Source: Cryomorphaceae bacterium | GTDB taxonomy: Bacteria; Bacteroidota; Bacteroidia; Flavobacteriales_D; Crocinitomicaceae | Direction of reading: 5' to 3' | NCBI GenBank assembly: GCA_027485365.1 | Contig: JAIXRD010000074.1 | Span: forward strand, 1-6,380 | DNA: 6,380 nt | In this document: positions 6,366 to 6,380 of the stretch, piece after piece | Numbering within the stretch: position 1 is the first letter of the stretch | How the letters are laid out: each line of letters starts with the position of its first letter | Translations under genes and position numbers: made by a program | The notes under the pieces: model-generated | Database searches by the model: none | What the model was told of the DNA's origin: nothing | The model's input: the letters and a program-made list of their open reading frames with translations, nothing else

Positions 6366-6380
6366 TCCGCTTGCCTTCGA

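Overview
The window looks like chromosomal DNA from a member of the Bacteroidota, probably an aquatic Flavobacteriales-type bacterium (inference). The evidence is a TonB-dependent receptor with an N-terminal carboxypeptidase-regulatory-like domain paired with a DUF4249-type lipoprotein, a Bacteroidota-style outer-membrane beta-barrel protein, start codons without clear Shine-Dalgarno sequences, and several matches to the Bacteroidota promoter (TTG about 16-21 bases before TAnnTTTG). No transposase, integrase, cas gene or phage gene is visible.

Layout. Positions 1-1146 (minus) hold the first 382 codons of pheT, the phenylalanyl-tRNA synthetase beta chain, which runs off the left edge. A 141-base divergent spacer (1147-1287) carries a good promoter for the rightward pair: a TonB-dependent outer-membrane receptor (1288-3711) and a lipoprotein (3693-4634) whose start overlaps the receptor's end by 19 bases. 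They probably form a two-part outer-membrane uptake or binding system of unknown substrate. Converging on it, with only one base between the stop codons, is a leftward two-gene operon: a YdjA-like nitroreductase (5962-5375) followed, with an 8-base ATGAATAA overlap, by a small outer-membrane beta-barrel protein (5382-4636).

The right end is non-protein-coding. A tRNA-Arg(ACG) gene (6068-6141) has a near-ideal promoter, whose upstream part overlaps the predicted promoter of the nitroreductase operon, and a strong intrinsic terminator. After it come two 57-base near-identical palindromic repeats (6214-6270 and 6309-6365, one mismatch, 95-base period). Read on the minus strand they share their outer blocks and T-tract with the tRNA terminator, so they look like tandem leftward terminators of a gene beyond the window. 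Their size and ends also loosely resemble integron attC sites. The repeats may continue past the right edge.

Most of the window is ordinary housekeeping and outer-membrane content. The points most worth a second look are the repeat cluster, the A19-U56 exchange in the tRNA, and the terminator-less convergent junction.
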